60,000 nt of DNA from Symsagittifera roscoffensis (lineage: Eukaryota; Xenacoelomorpha; Acoela; Convolutidae): assembly GCF_963678635.1 (NCBI RefSeq), contig NC_087065.1:12051579-12111578 (forward strand), given 5' to 3'. This document shows, piece after piece, positions 11,445-24,400 of this stretch. A program made the translations under genes and the position numbers. The number at the start of each line of letters is the position of its first letter. Position 1 is the stretch's first letter. Below the pieces are notes generated by a model. The model made no database searches. It saw only the letters and a program-made list of their open reading frames with translations, and was not told the origin of the DNA.

Positions 11445-12375
11445 AATAGTGTTATTCGACGAAGTCAAGGTCGACCAGCGGCTATTCGGCTTTGTTTCCC
11501 AGAGTTATTTTGCCACACACAGGCCACTTTGTGCTCAACTATGCAACTCAGAGCCATCGTGCAAATCTCTCAATTGGTGTTTTGGTGGTCTCTGCGAGCT
11601 GAACGCGGCTGATATCTATGACGTCGAAGTCGAAAAAAGAAAGGAATATATGGACCATGTTCTATCAACTGCGAGAGGATGCTTATACCTGGGTATGAAG
11701 AGACACTCTAAACCCCTCTGTTTTGATGGTGGAAATCAAAACAATATTTCTGATGACTCATCTCTCGACACTTGTCAAGTGAAAAAGAAGAGAGAGGACA
11801 ACGAATGGTCAGAATGGGTTGGGTTTGAACAAGACAACATTACCGACTGGTACGAAGCTGAAGAAAGAAATTGTTCGAATGAAGTATCACACGGCGGTTT
11901 GCAGCGATGCTCTTTTGGAGTGAAACAAGTTCACTATCTCAGGTGGTTCAAATGGGTAAAATACACAACACGGGATTTCAACAGTGCTCAAAAATATTGC
12001 GAAGATGTTTCGGGCGAACTTTTCCACAATTTCGGATCTGAATTAGTTCCCGGTTTTCCACACTGGTCCGAACAAATTATGTTTCTGATGCGTCATATGA
12101 TGTCAAATGAATCTGGATACCAAAAGCTAAACACTTTCTGGATTGCTTACAAAACAAATGCTGAACGGGATCTGGAATCTCTCAAAATTTTTGATATCGA
12201 TGGTAAACATGAACAGAAGCTCCAGTCTTTTTGGAATGATAACCATGATACTCGTGAGGGGTTTGTTGTCATTCTTGGTGATCTAGAGAACACGCCAATG
12301 TACAAAGCGGTCCAGGACATCCCAGGTAATCGACAACAATACTTTGTGTGTTTCATTACCGATTTGACTGTGACT
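11445..12375 (+). CDS. PAN/apple domain plus C-type lectin domain protein, large exon
   Basis: The exon opens after an acceptor ending CTTTTTAG and closes at a consensus donor (GTGACT|GTAAGT, 12376-12381). It encodes about 310 residues. Residues 10-85 form a PAN/apple-like module with paired cysteines (LCAQLCNSEPSCKSLNWC, GLCEL, GCLYL). A spacer follows. The last ~145 residues form a C-type lectin fold, from FNSAQKYCEDVSGELF through NTFWIAY and FWNDN to EGFVVI and YFVCF. The usual carbohydrate-specificity tripeptide is not clear, so sugar binding is uncertain. Such proteins are normally secreted or cell-surface recognition molecules; a signal-peptide exon should lie upstream but was not found. 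The open frame has no ATG at its start, and the sequence past 12375 is intron read-through. Confidence 0.85.
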
Positions 12376-12817
12376 GTAAGTGAAAATCTTTGAGCGACGC
12401 ATTTTATTAATAAAATAATCAAGTTCGAAATAAATTATCAGAACTGATAATGTTTTGAAACGGGGCAAAAGTCGAGCGTAATTTATTTTCTTTTGAGCTG
12501 CCAAAAACATTCTCCTCGCCACCATTTCAGATTTCAGAATTAAATGACACCTTCTTAGATGTGTTCTTGTTTTAGTGGTTTGAAGCGAGACTTTTTTTTA
12601 AAATTTCAAATGTACGATGTGGTTCATTTGTACAATGAATGATGGTTACGTGGCAGTAAGAAGAAAATTGCCTATTTGCACTCGTCCGTAAAAGACAATT
12701 ACTTTAAAACCCAATCAGGTTTGAAAAAAGAAATTAATGAATAATTAAAAATAATTTATTGGATTTTTTGTCTTGTCTCAATTCTGATTGATTAACATAG
12801 TATTTTTCTATTTACAG

Positions 12818-12892
12818 TTCGCACACGATTTGTTCAACAGATCATCTTCAAAACTCTTTATCTTAGGCAACAGGACGTATTTTAATAAATAG
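12818..12892 (+). CDS. probable last exon of the PAN/C-type lectin gene
   Basis: A good acceptor (TTTTTCTATTTACAG) precedes 12818. The exon is open in the phase required by the previous one (phase 0) for 24 codons and stops at TAG 12890-12892. AATAAA overlaps the end (12884-12889) and could serve as polyadenylation signal. The short tail carries no recognisable domain. Confidence 0.5.
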   Translation, partial: FAHDLFNRSSSKLFILGNRTYFNK

Positions 12893-13044
12893 TTCACCCT
12901 AAACTAAAATGAATTGAAACCTGAAAAAGCAAGTCAAGATAATTTGCTACGAAAAACATCAAGCAACAGTAAAACTGATTATTTACTGTTTTTATTTATG
13001 CGGGTGAATATTTTAGTAGATATCGTAGGAGGAGAGAGAGTTTA

Positions 13045-13420
13045 AATCCAATAAATACCAAAGATAATAGGCCTAAAAGCTCTTTGAATTTCAATATATG
13101 TTTTTGAATGTATTTTTTTGATAAAAAAAACCCAATTTAAAAAAATAGGATCAATAATTAAATGTTTCATTCCGCTGGGAAATTTAAATCCTCTTTCGAA
13201 ACTGAAAAAACTCAAGTTTTCTTGCGCTATTTCGGCTTGCCTAAATGACCAGCACAATTGAATTTCTTTTTTAGCAGTCGAGTTTGAAGTCAACTTTAAC
13301 AGATATCAGAAGTCCAACCGCAAAAAAAATCAAATTTAGTGTGATCAAACTTTTGAGTTTCGAAAAAAATTATTAGCACGATCTATATACGTGTTCTCAC
13401 TACGTTCATTGACAGTTCAA
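13045..13420 (+). mobile_element. diverged copy of the AAGAGTAATGAACG TIR element
   Basis: Shares the ordered blocks AGCTCTTTGAATTTC, TTTTTTTGATAA, CATTCCGCTGGGAAAT, TTTCGAAACT and CTACGTTCATTGA with the intact copy at 37617-38040. The left TIR is eroded. Confidence 0.6.
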
Positions 13421-14052
13421 AAAATCCGAAGTCAAAGTGCAAAACACCATATTTCAGCATGAACAGTTTTTCAAGATTTTGTGCTAAAAGGTGGAAAAAG
13501 TTTACACGAACTGCCAAAGCTTCTTCAATTGACTAAAAAGAAATTACAACTCTTACTTTCAAAAGAAAGTATTTTCCTTAACATCTTCGATAAGAGAAAC
13601 TTTTATGATTGAGCTTTTACAATGAGCAAATTCATTTTGAAAAGCCTAACTATGGCCGAATTATTACACAGGCAAAGATTTGCTTCACAAACACAAACGA
13701 AAAAAACGCCAATAAGTTTTCAGAAAGAGAAAAATGAAAAAAAAAACAATGAAAATTTACAAAATCTTGAAGGGAGTTCAATTTATCCTTGTACATTTAA
13801 GTTTTACCGTTGACTGCCCTGCATATTTGCCACTGACGCTTAAAGAAACCAAAGACAAGCGGGAAAGCAGCTAAACAGAGTTTTAAAATGCACAAACTTT
13901 GCGTGTGATAATTTGAAATGAAAGGAACTGAATTAAGACTGCAACTTGGCATGTAACAAAATGGAAAAAAAAACAATTAAGTATAAATTATGCATTTCAA
14001 AAGTTTCCGGAAAAATTCTAAGTTAGAAAATTTCTGAATTGGACTTTTTACA

Positions 14053-14235
14053 CAGAAGCGAAGCTGTACTTTGCAAACACTAGCAACAAAACGACTAAAA
14101 AGCAGCTCTATAAGTGAAACAAGAAAAAAAAAGAAATAAGCCTCAAATTACTAACAGGAGCTACACGACGGCTTCGAACCAGCAACTTCGAGACAAGAGT
14201 CTCGCGCCGCTCCAACTCGACCATGAACGCTTAAC
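14053..14235 (-). mobile_element. tRNA-derived SINE-like module
   Basis: On the minus strand an A-box-like TGGTCGAGTTGG (14212-14223) and a B-box GGTTCGAAGCC (14170-14180) lie at tRNA-like spacing, within a cloverleaf-like region ending AAGCGTTCATGG. The flanking GAAGCGAAGCTGTACTTTGCAAACAC motif recurs near 30522, 43980 and 55150. I read it as a Pol III-promoted SINE rather than a functional tRNA. Confidence 0.6.
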
Positions 14236-15097
14236 AATTTTCGAAAACTAGCCTCAAATAAAGCATTGAATAGATGCTTTGAAGTTTCCACTGCTACAGA
14301 TCGTAATTATAGCAAAAATGCCGCTAAATGAGTATGAAACAAAGTTTTCTTCAGTTTATTTGTAGATTAAAAAAGCTTCAACTGTGTTAACTTATTAGTA
14401 ATCAAATGACAAAACCAAGCTATTTCCAATTTAGCCTCCTGCTTGTTAAGTATCACTAACATTTGTTGGACTCAGGTTGGAAGAAAAGAAGCCTTGTATG
14501 ACATTACGTTGGGCGTATGTAAAAACCCACCCACTCTCGGCTTCATTTTCACGGTTTTCGCATTTCTTATAAGAAAAACAATTTGCAGCAGGTGAAATTG
14601 AAGATAATTACATAAAAAACAAAGATCGAACCCCAGCTATAATAAAGAAAGAGACGTTTTGCTGAATAAAAAGACAGACGAATCGCTAAAAAATTTCTTG
14701 CCTTACAATTTACAGGTTTCAGTAACAAACAAAGTGGCAGCAATTATCTCACCGATCTCACGATGTCTTACGTAGTCGCACTAACATCCAGATTGGAAAT
14801 GAAAGTCAACGGCGTTTTTCTAAACCATTTGTCGTGTTGTATCTGGATTTGTCGTGTTGTATCTGGAGAGCGTAATTTGCCGCCCATTTGATAAATGAAT
14901 TAGTCTGTGAACTTCAAAAAAATCAAGTCAAATTGAAAAAAAAAATTAGAACATTTTTGGAAAAACCGGAAGATTTCGCGGTGAGTCAAATTAGATAATG
15001 AGAATCAAACTGAATTTACAATTTTAACACTTTTTACAAATCACTCTATAGACTAAATTCACAAAGACAACCTAGAATTAAAATCGAAAATCACCAG

Positions 15098-15406
15098 TCA
15101 CGTAATCATTTTTGTGTCCAGTTCTTGTTCTTTCAACCTGGCTAAACTCATCGGCAATTTCACATTCTGAGTTTTCAGTGAATGCAGTAGTTGCAACATT
15201 GTGTCTAATTCGACCTTGAACTTGGCCGTCTCTTCTGATTTATGTTTGAGTGCCACTTTCAGCCTCTCATTTTCCTTTGCCACTTCTTCCGTGGCTGCCA
15301 AGTGGCTATTCGATGACATAATCGCCTTCAGTTCCCGGTCACGTGAGTCGTACTTCTTCTGGAGAGCGTCCAGCTTGTCCAGCACTTTCTCGTACTGCTT
15401 TGAGCC
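15098..15406 (-). CDS. CEP162: CEP162-like last exon
   Basis: 309 bp including the stop. Encodes KVLDKLDALQKKYDSRDREL, a long coiled coil and the C-terminal block FKVELDTMLQLLHSL...VKLPMS. This last block is the main ground for the CEP162 identification. The acceptor is AATATAG. Confidence 0.78.
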   Translation of the reverse strand, partial: GSKQYEKVLDKLDALQKKYDSRDRELKAIMSSNSHLAATEEVAKENERLKVALKHKSEETAKFKVELDTMLQLLHSLKTQNVKLPMSLARLKEQELDTKMIT

Positions 15407-18400
15407 CTATATTACGCAACAAAATCATTCAAGAATCTTTTATTCAAAACCAATGATACTGAAAAACTCAATTTCACAGAGGCGAAGTTGCATACACATA
15501 CACACTTCACTTGAATAAATAATCATTTGAAAAATCTCAAAATCTGATTTGAAGTTGCTTTTGAAGTTCTCGAACCAATCCCGGTTCAATCCTCTCATCG
15601 ACAGCCAAATGCGGCCAAAAAGTAACATACTTTAGTTTAGCCGATATGTAAAGGCTATATACAATCTCGAAACAAAAACTGTACAATAAAACAGTGCAAC
15701 AAAATGTGCTACTTGTAGTGGAAAAAGTCTATTAATAAGTTGGGTTCGTTTTCTCTCAAAAGCAATGTTTGGAACTCTTTTTCATCGCAACCATATCAGT
15801 GTAAATCCATATGTAAGAAAATCGTGCAATATATCATTAGACGAGGCTAATTTCTGCAGTTCTTACAAATAGCATCCTGCAGATCCATTTTAAATAAAAT
15901 GGCGCCACTTGTTACTAGGAAATCTCTTAAAACTCATGAAATTTGTTCACAAACTTCACTTGAGTTGGGACTAACAGGTGTCTGTGCCTCCTTGATCCGT
16001 GCAATCTGCCCTTTGAGAGTGTTCATCTTCTGTTCCATCTCCTTCTCCCTATCCTTGTACATGGCCACCTCACTCTCCTGGGCTGCAGAGGCCAACATTT
16101 GTTCACGCAAGTGTTTGATCAGCACCTAACGCACACATGCTCACACTGTATGTTAAAATTTGTATCTTAAAGTTACTCGAGTTTCATTGTCGTCTAAATT
16201 ATAGTGCGAATTTTCTTAATTATGCCCCCTATGGTACCTACTAACGAATTGCAAACTCTATAAAAGACCAATTCAGTGGTTAGACGTATGCAATTTTTGT
16301 ACCTTTTGAAATAGTGGGGGGGGGGGGTATTTAACATGGTTCCATCGTTCTTCCCATTTTTAGTTCACCAATGTTATCTATCATGCAAGAAGTTACTTTT
16401 TATATGTAAATAATTAGACTAGACGTCGATTAGCAGCGTAGAAGAAATAAGTAAGAAGAAAGGGCGATGTGAAGTGAAGTTTCTCGCATTTGCTATCTGT
16501 CCTTAAAAATACGTGTTCGCGAAACATAAAAAAAATAGAATTTGAATTTGATCACTACGAAAAGGCCTTCAAGACCAAACCATCGAAACATCCACAAGAG
16601 TAAATTTCAAACACAGATGCAAAACTTCGCAACACTTGTGATAAAAAATGAATGAATACCACTACTGGCAGATGAACCAAATCGGAAAACTAACTAACTT
16701 CAAAAAATATTGCAAAAATCGGATATCTTGGAACTGAACTACCTGCATCATTATAAAAAATTACAAACAGAGGTGAAGCGAAGCTTCGCATTAGTTGCGA
16801 TACCACAAATACATAGCATGACAAACTAACCGACAGAATAGAGATAAATCCGTAGAAAACAATTGGAATTTGTTTTAAAAATATCCAAAAAAAATTGATC
16901 TACCAAAAACATTTGTCTTAATTTTCACTTGCTTAACACTCCTTTCAGTAAAAATGCCAAGAAATAAAACAATTGAACGTTAAAAAGCATCGAAACAAAA
17001 CCTACAAAGCAGAAACAAAGGCAACAATTCATGAGCAGACACACGTTGCGCCGAAACAAAAATTATTGTAAACTTTGAAATTCAAAAAAAATTTTAAGTC
17101 GAGTCAAAGAGGCCTCTTAGCCAATATAATAAAATTCGAAACATTTTAAGCCGAAGAAAGAGAAAAGGAGGCATAAACAAGAAAAATATGACTGATATAC
17201 TGAGCTATAAAGTTTTAAGAATTTTTACGACCCATTGAAATACATCGAACATAAAATTGTGCTTTGCCCTCAAAACTACGCAAAAAAGTAGAATATTCCA
17301 AAATCATAAACCTAAACCGTTTATTGGAAAGAAACGAACAACAAAAACAAATAAAACTACATGTATTTGAAATCAGACTTGACAAACTCACAAATTACAA
17401 TTATAGAAAGAACTGTTTAAATTTAAAATAAAACTCATGCATAAGAATTAAGCCAAAAAAACCAAACCATATATTACAAATGACATTTACTGACAAGGAT
17501 AACCGGTTACTGTGCAGAATGTTCCGACAAGTCTTTAAAAACTAACAAAAAATTTTTTTTTCAAATTAGTGAAGTTTTTTCTGCGAGGTGTGATACAAGG
17601 ATCTGATGTATAACTATAATTTAGGCATCTTCGACAGTCATAGTAATATAGGCCAATTGGACAAAAAAATGTTCTAGAAAAATGACCAAAAAAAGTTTAA
17701 AAATCAAACTTTTTTTTTCAATTTATTTTGCAGAAAATGTTTGAAATTTTCTGAAACTTTCGGTTCTCAAAATGGAATTTAAAAAACTCCAAAAACTAAA
17801 TTTACTTGCTTGAAACTTTTAGGCATTAAACTAGGCACAATTAGGCTCTTGCAAGCCTGATTTCTCGCTTTATTCGCTCGGAATAAAACGAAAAATAAAA
17901 AAAATCAAACCAATTTTTCTCGACATTGGGGAACTCGTTTGGCAACTTTTAACGTTGTTCGAATCACGACTGTAATGGCTTTAACATGATATATCACTCA
18001 ACCCAGTCCGATACTTATTTGCGGTACCTGCTTTCGCGTGGAAAACAAAAAGAAACAAAACTAAATCACAACTGAATACTAAGTTCCTCCCCATTTTCAA
18101 TGGTCGGAACAAAAACGGAAAATGAACCAACGAAAAGCACGAAACCGAAAAAAACTCAAAATATTTAAAAAAAAAACATTTGAAAAACAAATTATTGCCT
18201 GAAGCGGACTCCAACTAATTACTACCTAAATGATACTAGCTTAAATTATCAAGAAATAGCATGTCAAGTATTGAGGCTGAAATTCACCATTCCTGCTAAA
18301 ATAGACCACTCTGTAAACAAAGTCTAGTACGCGGCAAAAAAGTCTAGTGCCCGATTGCAAAACCCTTTTTTATTGCACGGGTAACAATGGTAATTCGGAA

Positions 18401-21400
18401 CTTCCAATGGTGCAGAAGAAATCATTAATTGCAAACACAAGCAAGAAAACGACAAAAAAGCACCTCTATAAAGTGAAATAAGGAAAAGAAGAAATAAACC
18501 TTTTTTAGTAAAACTTTTTCTATGTATCGCATTCGAACCTAAAATCTCGAGATTTGTAATCTCACGTTCACGCATCTGCGCCAGGCGCTCTTGAAATTTT
18601 GCTGACATTAGCCACCCTGAGGAGGCGGATGACACTGATATCCCTCCAGCCGTGACCGCAGCGGGATTCGACCGCATGACCCTCGTGTTGAGAGATATGT
18701 GCCAAACCCACTCGACCACAACTGCTCCGATACGCTTCGCAACACTCCGCTAAGATTCGCAACACTAGCGAAAAAAGGACCAAAAAGCAGATCTGTAAAG
18801 TTAAATAAGAAAAAGTAGAAAAAAGCCTCGAAACACTAAAACTTTTGCTACGTGCCGGATTCAAACCTGCAACTCCGCGATTAGGATTCTCCCGTCTTTC
18901 CATCTCATTTACGAACGCTTGTCCTTCCCTCTCAGTCACGGACGCTTAACTATCGGCAAACACTAGTAGCCGATAGTTAACAAGCCTCAAATTAAGCATA
19001 GAACAGATTCTTTGAAATTTCCCATGCTAAATGTCGTGATTATAGCAGAAGTCAACCCAAATAACCACTTTTATTTGCGAGTTAAGTTGGAGAATCAGAG
19101 TGTAATTATTGTTGATGATTCACCTCTTGAGTGGATACTTTGCTCTGCATTTGTGCCATTTTACTAGTGCTGTAGTCTGATGCATGTTGCAACACCAGTT
19201 GTTTAATTTGAGCCTCGTGGGCTGCCATCAAATCAGAGGCTTCTTTCACTCTCGTCTGCTGCTCATTGGCCAGTTTCCTCTCAGTCTCGGCCAATCGCGT
19301 TTCGAGAAGTTTCAGTTGGTCTTGATATGTGTAGTCCAGTTTCTCAATCTATGCATTACACACACAACTAATTTTCAGATAGAAATTTCAAGTTTAATTT
19401 TTTAAGTTAAATATCAAAATGAGGCTATTCTTCGTCATAACTTACGCGTCTGAGAATTACCAAAAATTACTTATAAAAGAGCATCAAATTTAAAGCAAAA
19501 AACATGACTTGCAACTTACAAGACTTGCAAGTTCACGCAGTTTCTCTATTTCAAATTAGCTGTCTTAAAATCAAAACAAGTTTTAAAAAAGCCATCACTT
19601 TTTTCATAAAGCTCAAGTAAATTTCAAAACTCTTGAAAAGCGCATTCACAGTTCATAAAAGGTCATCACAATTTCATCATATATTGTTGTACGCGCATGT
19701 CGAAACAAAGATCAGCTGAAGAACTAGACGACACTTACTTTCAATTTCAATTGTTCGTTCTCGGTCATCAGTTCATGTGTAGTAACAGTAGCTCCTGAGA
19801 ACTCGGAGGGGTCGTATGTTTTGTTAGAATTGGGCTGATCTTCGGACAACAATGGAGCTATGGCTTCATTTGCAGTTCCATCCTCTGATGAACTTAAGGC
19901 CTCTAACTGCAACTGTTTCGACTCAGAGTTCTTCAGGATTCCTGCAATCATATCAAATTTTAACTCGAAAGTTCTTTGTCAGAATTAATACCTCCAACTC
20001 CATTGTCATTAACGGCTCTTAGAGGTCGAATGATATCAGTAAATAGGTCATTGAGTTGTCTTTTTTGCTCAACAAAACACATGCACTGCCCTTTTTTCTG
20101 CTTAAAATGGGATAATCGTAGGTATCAACAGATCCTGTTAACAACACTCCTTATCGTTACTCATAGTTTAATTCGTAAACGAATAAAAGATGGACTAGCG
20201 TGTAACGCACCTCCGGTGCTTCAAATAGATTAGTGAACATGAAAGCTGCTTATGCATAAAAAAAATGAAAAACATCGAAATGAATGTAACCGAAAATAAG
20301 ACGAGGAAATACAACAACGCTTTTAATTTCATGAACGATAAAATACAATTTTGACTTCAAGGTTGAAATCTCCATAACTACTGATTTTCAGATCGTCGTA
20401 AACAAAACCCTAAAACAGCCAGCATACAACTGCTTTTTCCAAACTGAAAAATTGAACCAATCAATTGCAAAATCATCTATTTCATAAATGGGATTCATAA
20501 ACCTTCGTAATTAATTTTAAAATATAAAATTTTTTTTCTTTCATTAATATTAAGTTCAATGAAAAAAATTGAGCAGTTATATCAGGATGAGAGGCCCCAA
20601 ATTTTTATAAACAATTTGAAAAAGCATAAAAACGGCATATCTCAGAAAAAAAAGATTATTTGAGCAATCAAACTTTGAAGCAAGACCTCCAACCTCTGAG
20701 AGTACCCAGAGAACAACCCAGTGTAGGGCTGGGAATTTCTCATTCTGAAACATTTTTTTAAAACTCAAGTCTTTTTTCGGAAAAATTTGAAAAAACGTCA
20801 TATCTCGGAAACCAACAGCATTCGATTAGTTATCTTTTGAGGAAAGATTTTCAACCCTTGAGAGTACCTCGACAGCACTGTTGGCAACTTCAAATTATGT
20901 GGAATTTATTGAATCTAACTTTTCTGAAAATTTCTGAAAAATCATTAAAAAGTCTCATCTCGGAACATCAAAAAATTTTGAGCAGTCACATTTGGATGCA
21001 ATATTTGCAACGACTGAGAGTACCCTGAAAACCACTCACACTATAGAGTTGAGAATTTCAGCTTTTAATAAGTTTTTTAAATCTAAGTTATTTGAAATTT
21101 ATTGAAAAAATCATAAAAAACGTCATATTTCGGAAATTAAAATGATTTGAGCAGTCATTTTTGAGGCAAGATTTGTAACCTCTGAAAGTAACCTGACAGC
21201 ACCCAAGTACAAGGTTGAGAAATTCAATATATGTTGAATTTTTCAAATCTGTTTTCAGAAAATTTTCGAAAAAGTCAAAAAAAAATCTCGTAACTTAAAC
21301 TGGCGTAACAATGAGAGGATCCAATTTTTGGGTTGCTAATTTCAGACTTGACAAAAAACACTGAATTCAAGCTGGAAAATTGAAAGAAAAATCTTAACCA

Positions 21401-24400
21401 TTGCAATATATGAAACAGCTTTCGTTAAAAATTCTTTCGTTAAACATGCAAAATTAATACGTTGAAAAAAATTAAACATGGTAAGATAGTGAAGCCGGCT
21501 TTTAAATATATAAACATAGCCAATCGAACATTGGAAAAGAGTAATGAATGCAAGTAAACCAAAAGAAAACCCTGACTTTGTTGAAAAAATCTCAACTTTC
21601 GAATTTCAAAGAAAAAAAAGATGCCCTTTAAGCTCTTTGAATTTCTAGAACAATTTATGATTGGCGCTTTTTTGATAATCTGAACCCAACTTGAGTAAAC
21701 TGGATCAATATGTAATGTTTTTATTCCGCTGGAAATCTAAAATTTAAATTCCACTTTCGAAACTAGAAATCGTTCACGTTTTTTCGCGCCATTTCCACGT
21801 TCATATTTGGAGAAAGCTATTTATGTCACTTTCAGGAGATGAATTTCAATTGAACTCAATTAAGACTTTTACTGAATAAAAAAAATCAGCAAGACCTACA
21901 TGAGAGCAATGTGGAATTTCGCACCACTTGGGATGCATCAGAAACGTAGCATTGCAAGTTAGCAGACTTGCACGGAGAGCTTGAATCGATAAGGCCCGTT
22001 TCTGATTATGTTTAACCATTGGATTGTATAACTTGCATGCAGGATGTTCGGGAGATATTTGAGACATGTTTTTGGAAGACCACAATAAACTATCCATCAA
22101 ACTTTCTACAGATTATTTATATTGAATTTAAGCAACCTCCAATTTCCCTCCCATCCACCAACAGATAAACTAATTACACGTGAACACAGAAAGGAAGCAA
22201 TGAGAAACGTTTTAGATCATTTCAGCCTAAAGTGATCAACCGATACGTCTTCTAACCTCAATATTTATTAGCAAAATCCACAAGTACTCAGGGATCACAA
22301 GAACCATTTGGTCCATCGTCAGACTACATCCTTTTATACATTGAAAACACCAATCACATTATCCGCAAGAAAAGTACTTAAGAAACCTTACAAACAATAA
22401 TCTTTGATTAATTCTAATTCAACTGAGACATTTCAAACTTAATGGAGATACACTTAAGTTCAAATTAACGTCTTGACCGATAACTTTTAAGAGCATCAAA
22501 TATATCAACTATTCCAAACAGCTCAGTTCAGACAAACAACAACATCAACATTCACAAACGACTCGGCATTTAGTGCGTCGACATGGCAAAACTGATCAAA
22601 ATGTTTCAAAGATCAAAAACATTTTCCAGATAATTTTGATCCAGTAATTTTGATATGACCGTAGAGTTAATTTTGGACTCAATTCCAGGCATTTGAATCC
22701 AGGCGATATCATCAGTCCAATTTATTCCGACTCTGTCTACAAATTCGGTCGAGAATTTCAATAAATCTTCAGCAATTATTTCCTCATCACCAGGACCAAA
22801 AACTATACTATTGAGTCATTATTGAAGGACGGTTACCAATTTTTTTGCTCCTATCATTTAAATCAGTTTGATTTCCGCGTGTTCATTGTCTTTCTTTCGA
22901 CAATAAAACTTCGCTTATATGAAATTTAGAAAACGCTGCAGAAAAATTAAATTTCTATGAGTAAACAAGCGAAGCCAGACTAGAACAGTTTTGATACTTC
23001 TGAAGAAATGGAATGCTCAATGGAAAGCAGTGGGACATTTGGAACCGAAGGAGGGTCAAATAACACTCCAACCAGCAGTAAGAAAACTAAGAAGAAAGGA
23101 AACACGAAACGCATGCTATCTCTCACTGCTTACTTCATCGGAAGAAATCACTTCAACCACAACAAGTAAGACAAAATCTTTTCAAAAAACGTTTGAAAAT
23201 ACAAACTAAATTTATGTTTTTTTTTTTTAAAATTTTCGAAGAAAAAATAGCTCATCTTTAAGCTCTTTGAAAGCTGAAATTCTCGGAGTGAGTGATTGGA
23301 CTTATATTTAGCAACTTATATTGAAATGAATTAAGAAGAACTCAGAAGTTAAAACGGGTTTAAAAAACTGAAGATAAACCTAAAAGAACAAAAAACCACA
23401 CGACCTAAAATCAGTGCTAGCTAGTTAAGCGCCACCGAAATTAGTGATTTAGCTACTAGTGGTTTCAGAATTGCAATCTCAGATACCTGATATAAGAAAG
23501 CACTGTTATTTTTGCAACTTTCGAAGAAAGTGCGGATTATGTATGGTTATGGAGGTTGTTGTTTATCTACTAAAAATAAGTGAGAAGATAAAATTAATTT
23601 TGCACATAAAAGTTTTTGGGTGTGGAGCTTGCTTAGTTGTTTCTCTACTAAAATAAGAGTGAAGTTACATTCAATTTTTCATTAACACATTCTTTTAACA
23701 AATAACTAATGACTCACCGCTTCTGTTGTAAAAATTCTCTCGCAACCGGTTCTTTCGATTGAACTTAATTTCAGATTTCATAGGGTAGTTTTTAAGTTAA
23801 GAAGTTTAAAAAAACGGTCAAAGTTCAACGGTCAAAAACGTTTTTAAAAAACGGTCAAAAACGTTTTTAAAAAACTGTCATAACACTTGATTTTCCGAAA
23901 TCAATTTTTTTTCTGCAATAGGAAGGCCGTGGCCGCTTAAGCAGAGAAGTTTCCCAAAACTGGTTTTCTCGATTGAAACCGAACACTTAACTTAAAAATG
24001 TGCAGGATAAATTTGGAGAAAAGTCACAAGGTTTCCAAAAATCGGTCAATATATCAAAACTTGAATTTTTTGCGAATCAAACCTTTTCGTGTGAAAAAAA
24101 TTTGGGTGTGGCCGCTCATGCAGAAGATATTCACACAATCTGCTTTTTTCGATTGAACGCAAAAACTCAAGATTTGGGAGGGTAGTTTTCGAGAAAAATT
24201 AAATAGTTTCAAAAAACGTAACAAAAACCAATTATTGACTTTTCCGAAAGCCAAATATTTTATGTAATAAAACAATGGACGTAGTAAATTGTGCAGGCGA
24301 ACTTACCGCAACCCGGTAGTTATCGAGCAAAGTCGAAGAATTAAAAAACGGTCAAAAAATCAAATATTTGACTATTCCGAGGACTATTCCTTCAGAACGA

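Larger units (their letters stand above)
12900..15090. other. intergenic repeats
   Basis: No exon supported. It holds a diverged TIR-element copy (13045-13420), a SINE-like tRNA module (14053-14235) with a body to about 14910 that recurs at 30830-31260, and a 20-bp tandem duplication near 14828-14866. The ORF at 13622-13813 is low-complexity. Confidence 0.6.
16130..19120. other. intron sequence rich in repeats
   Basis: Holds a short inverted-repeat element (16224-16334) with a long G-run, the repeat 17500-18130, a cluster of tRNA-like modules (18480-18950), and the GAGGTGAAGCGAAGCTTCGC motif near 16770. No other exon supported. Confidence 0.6.

Noticed and set aside
11449-12393. A single 314-codon intronless gene starting at GTG 11449
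   Set aside because: GTG is not a normal nuclear start here. Splice sites at both ends define an exon, and the last codons are intron.
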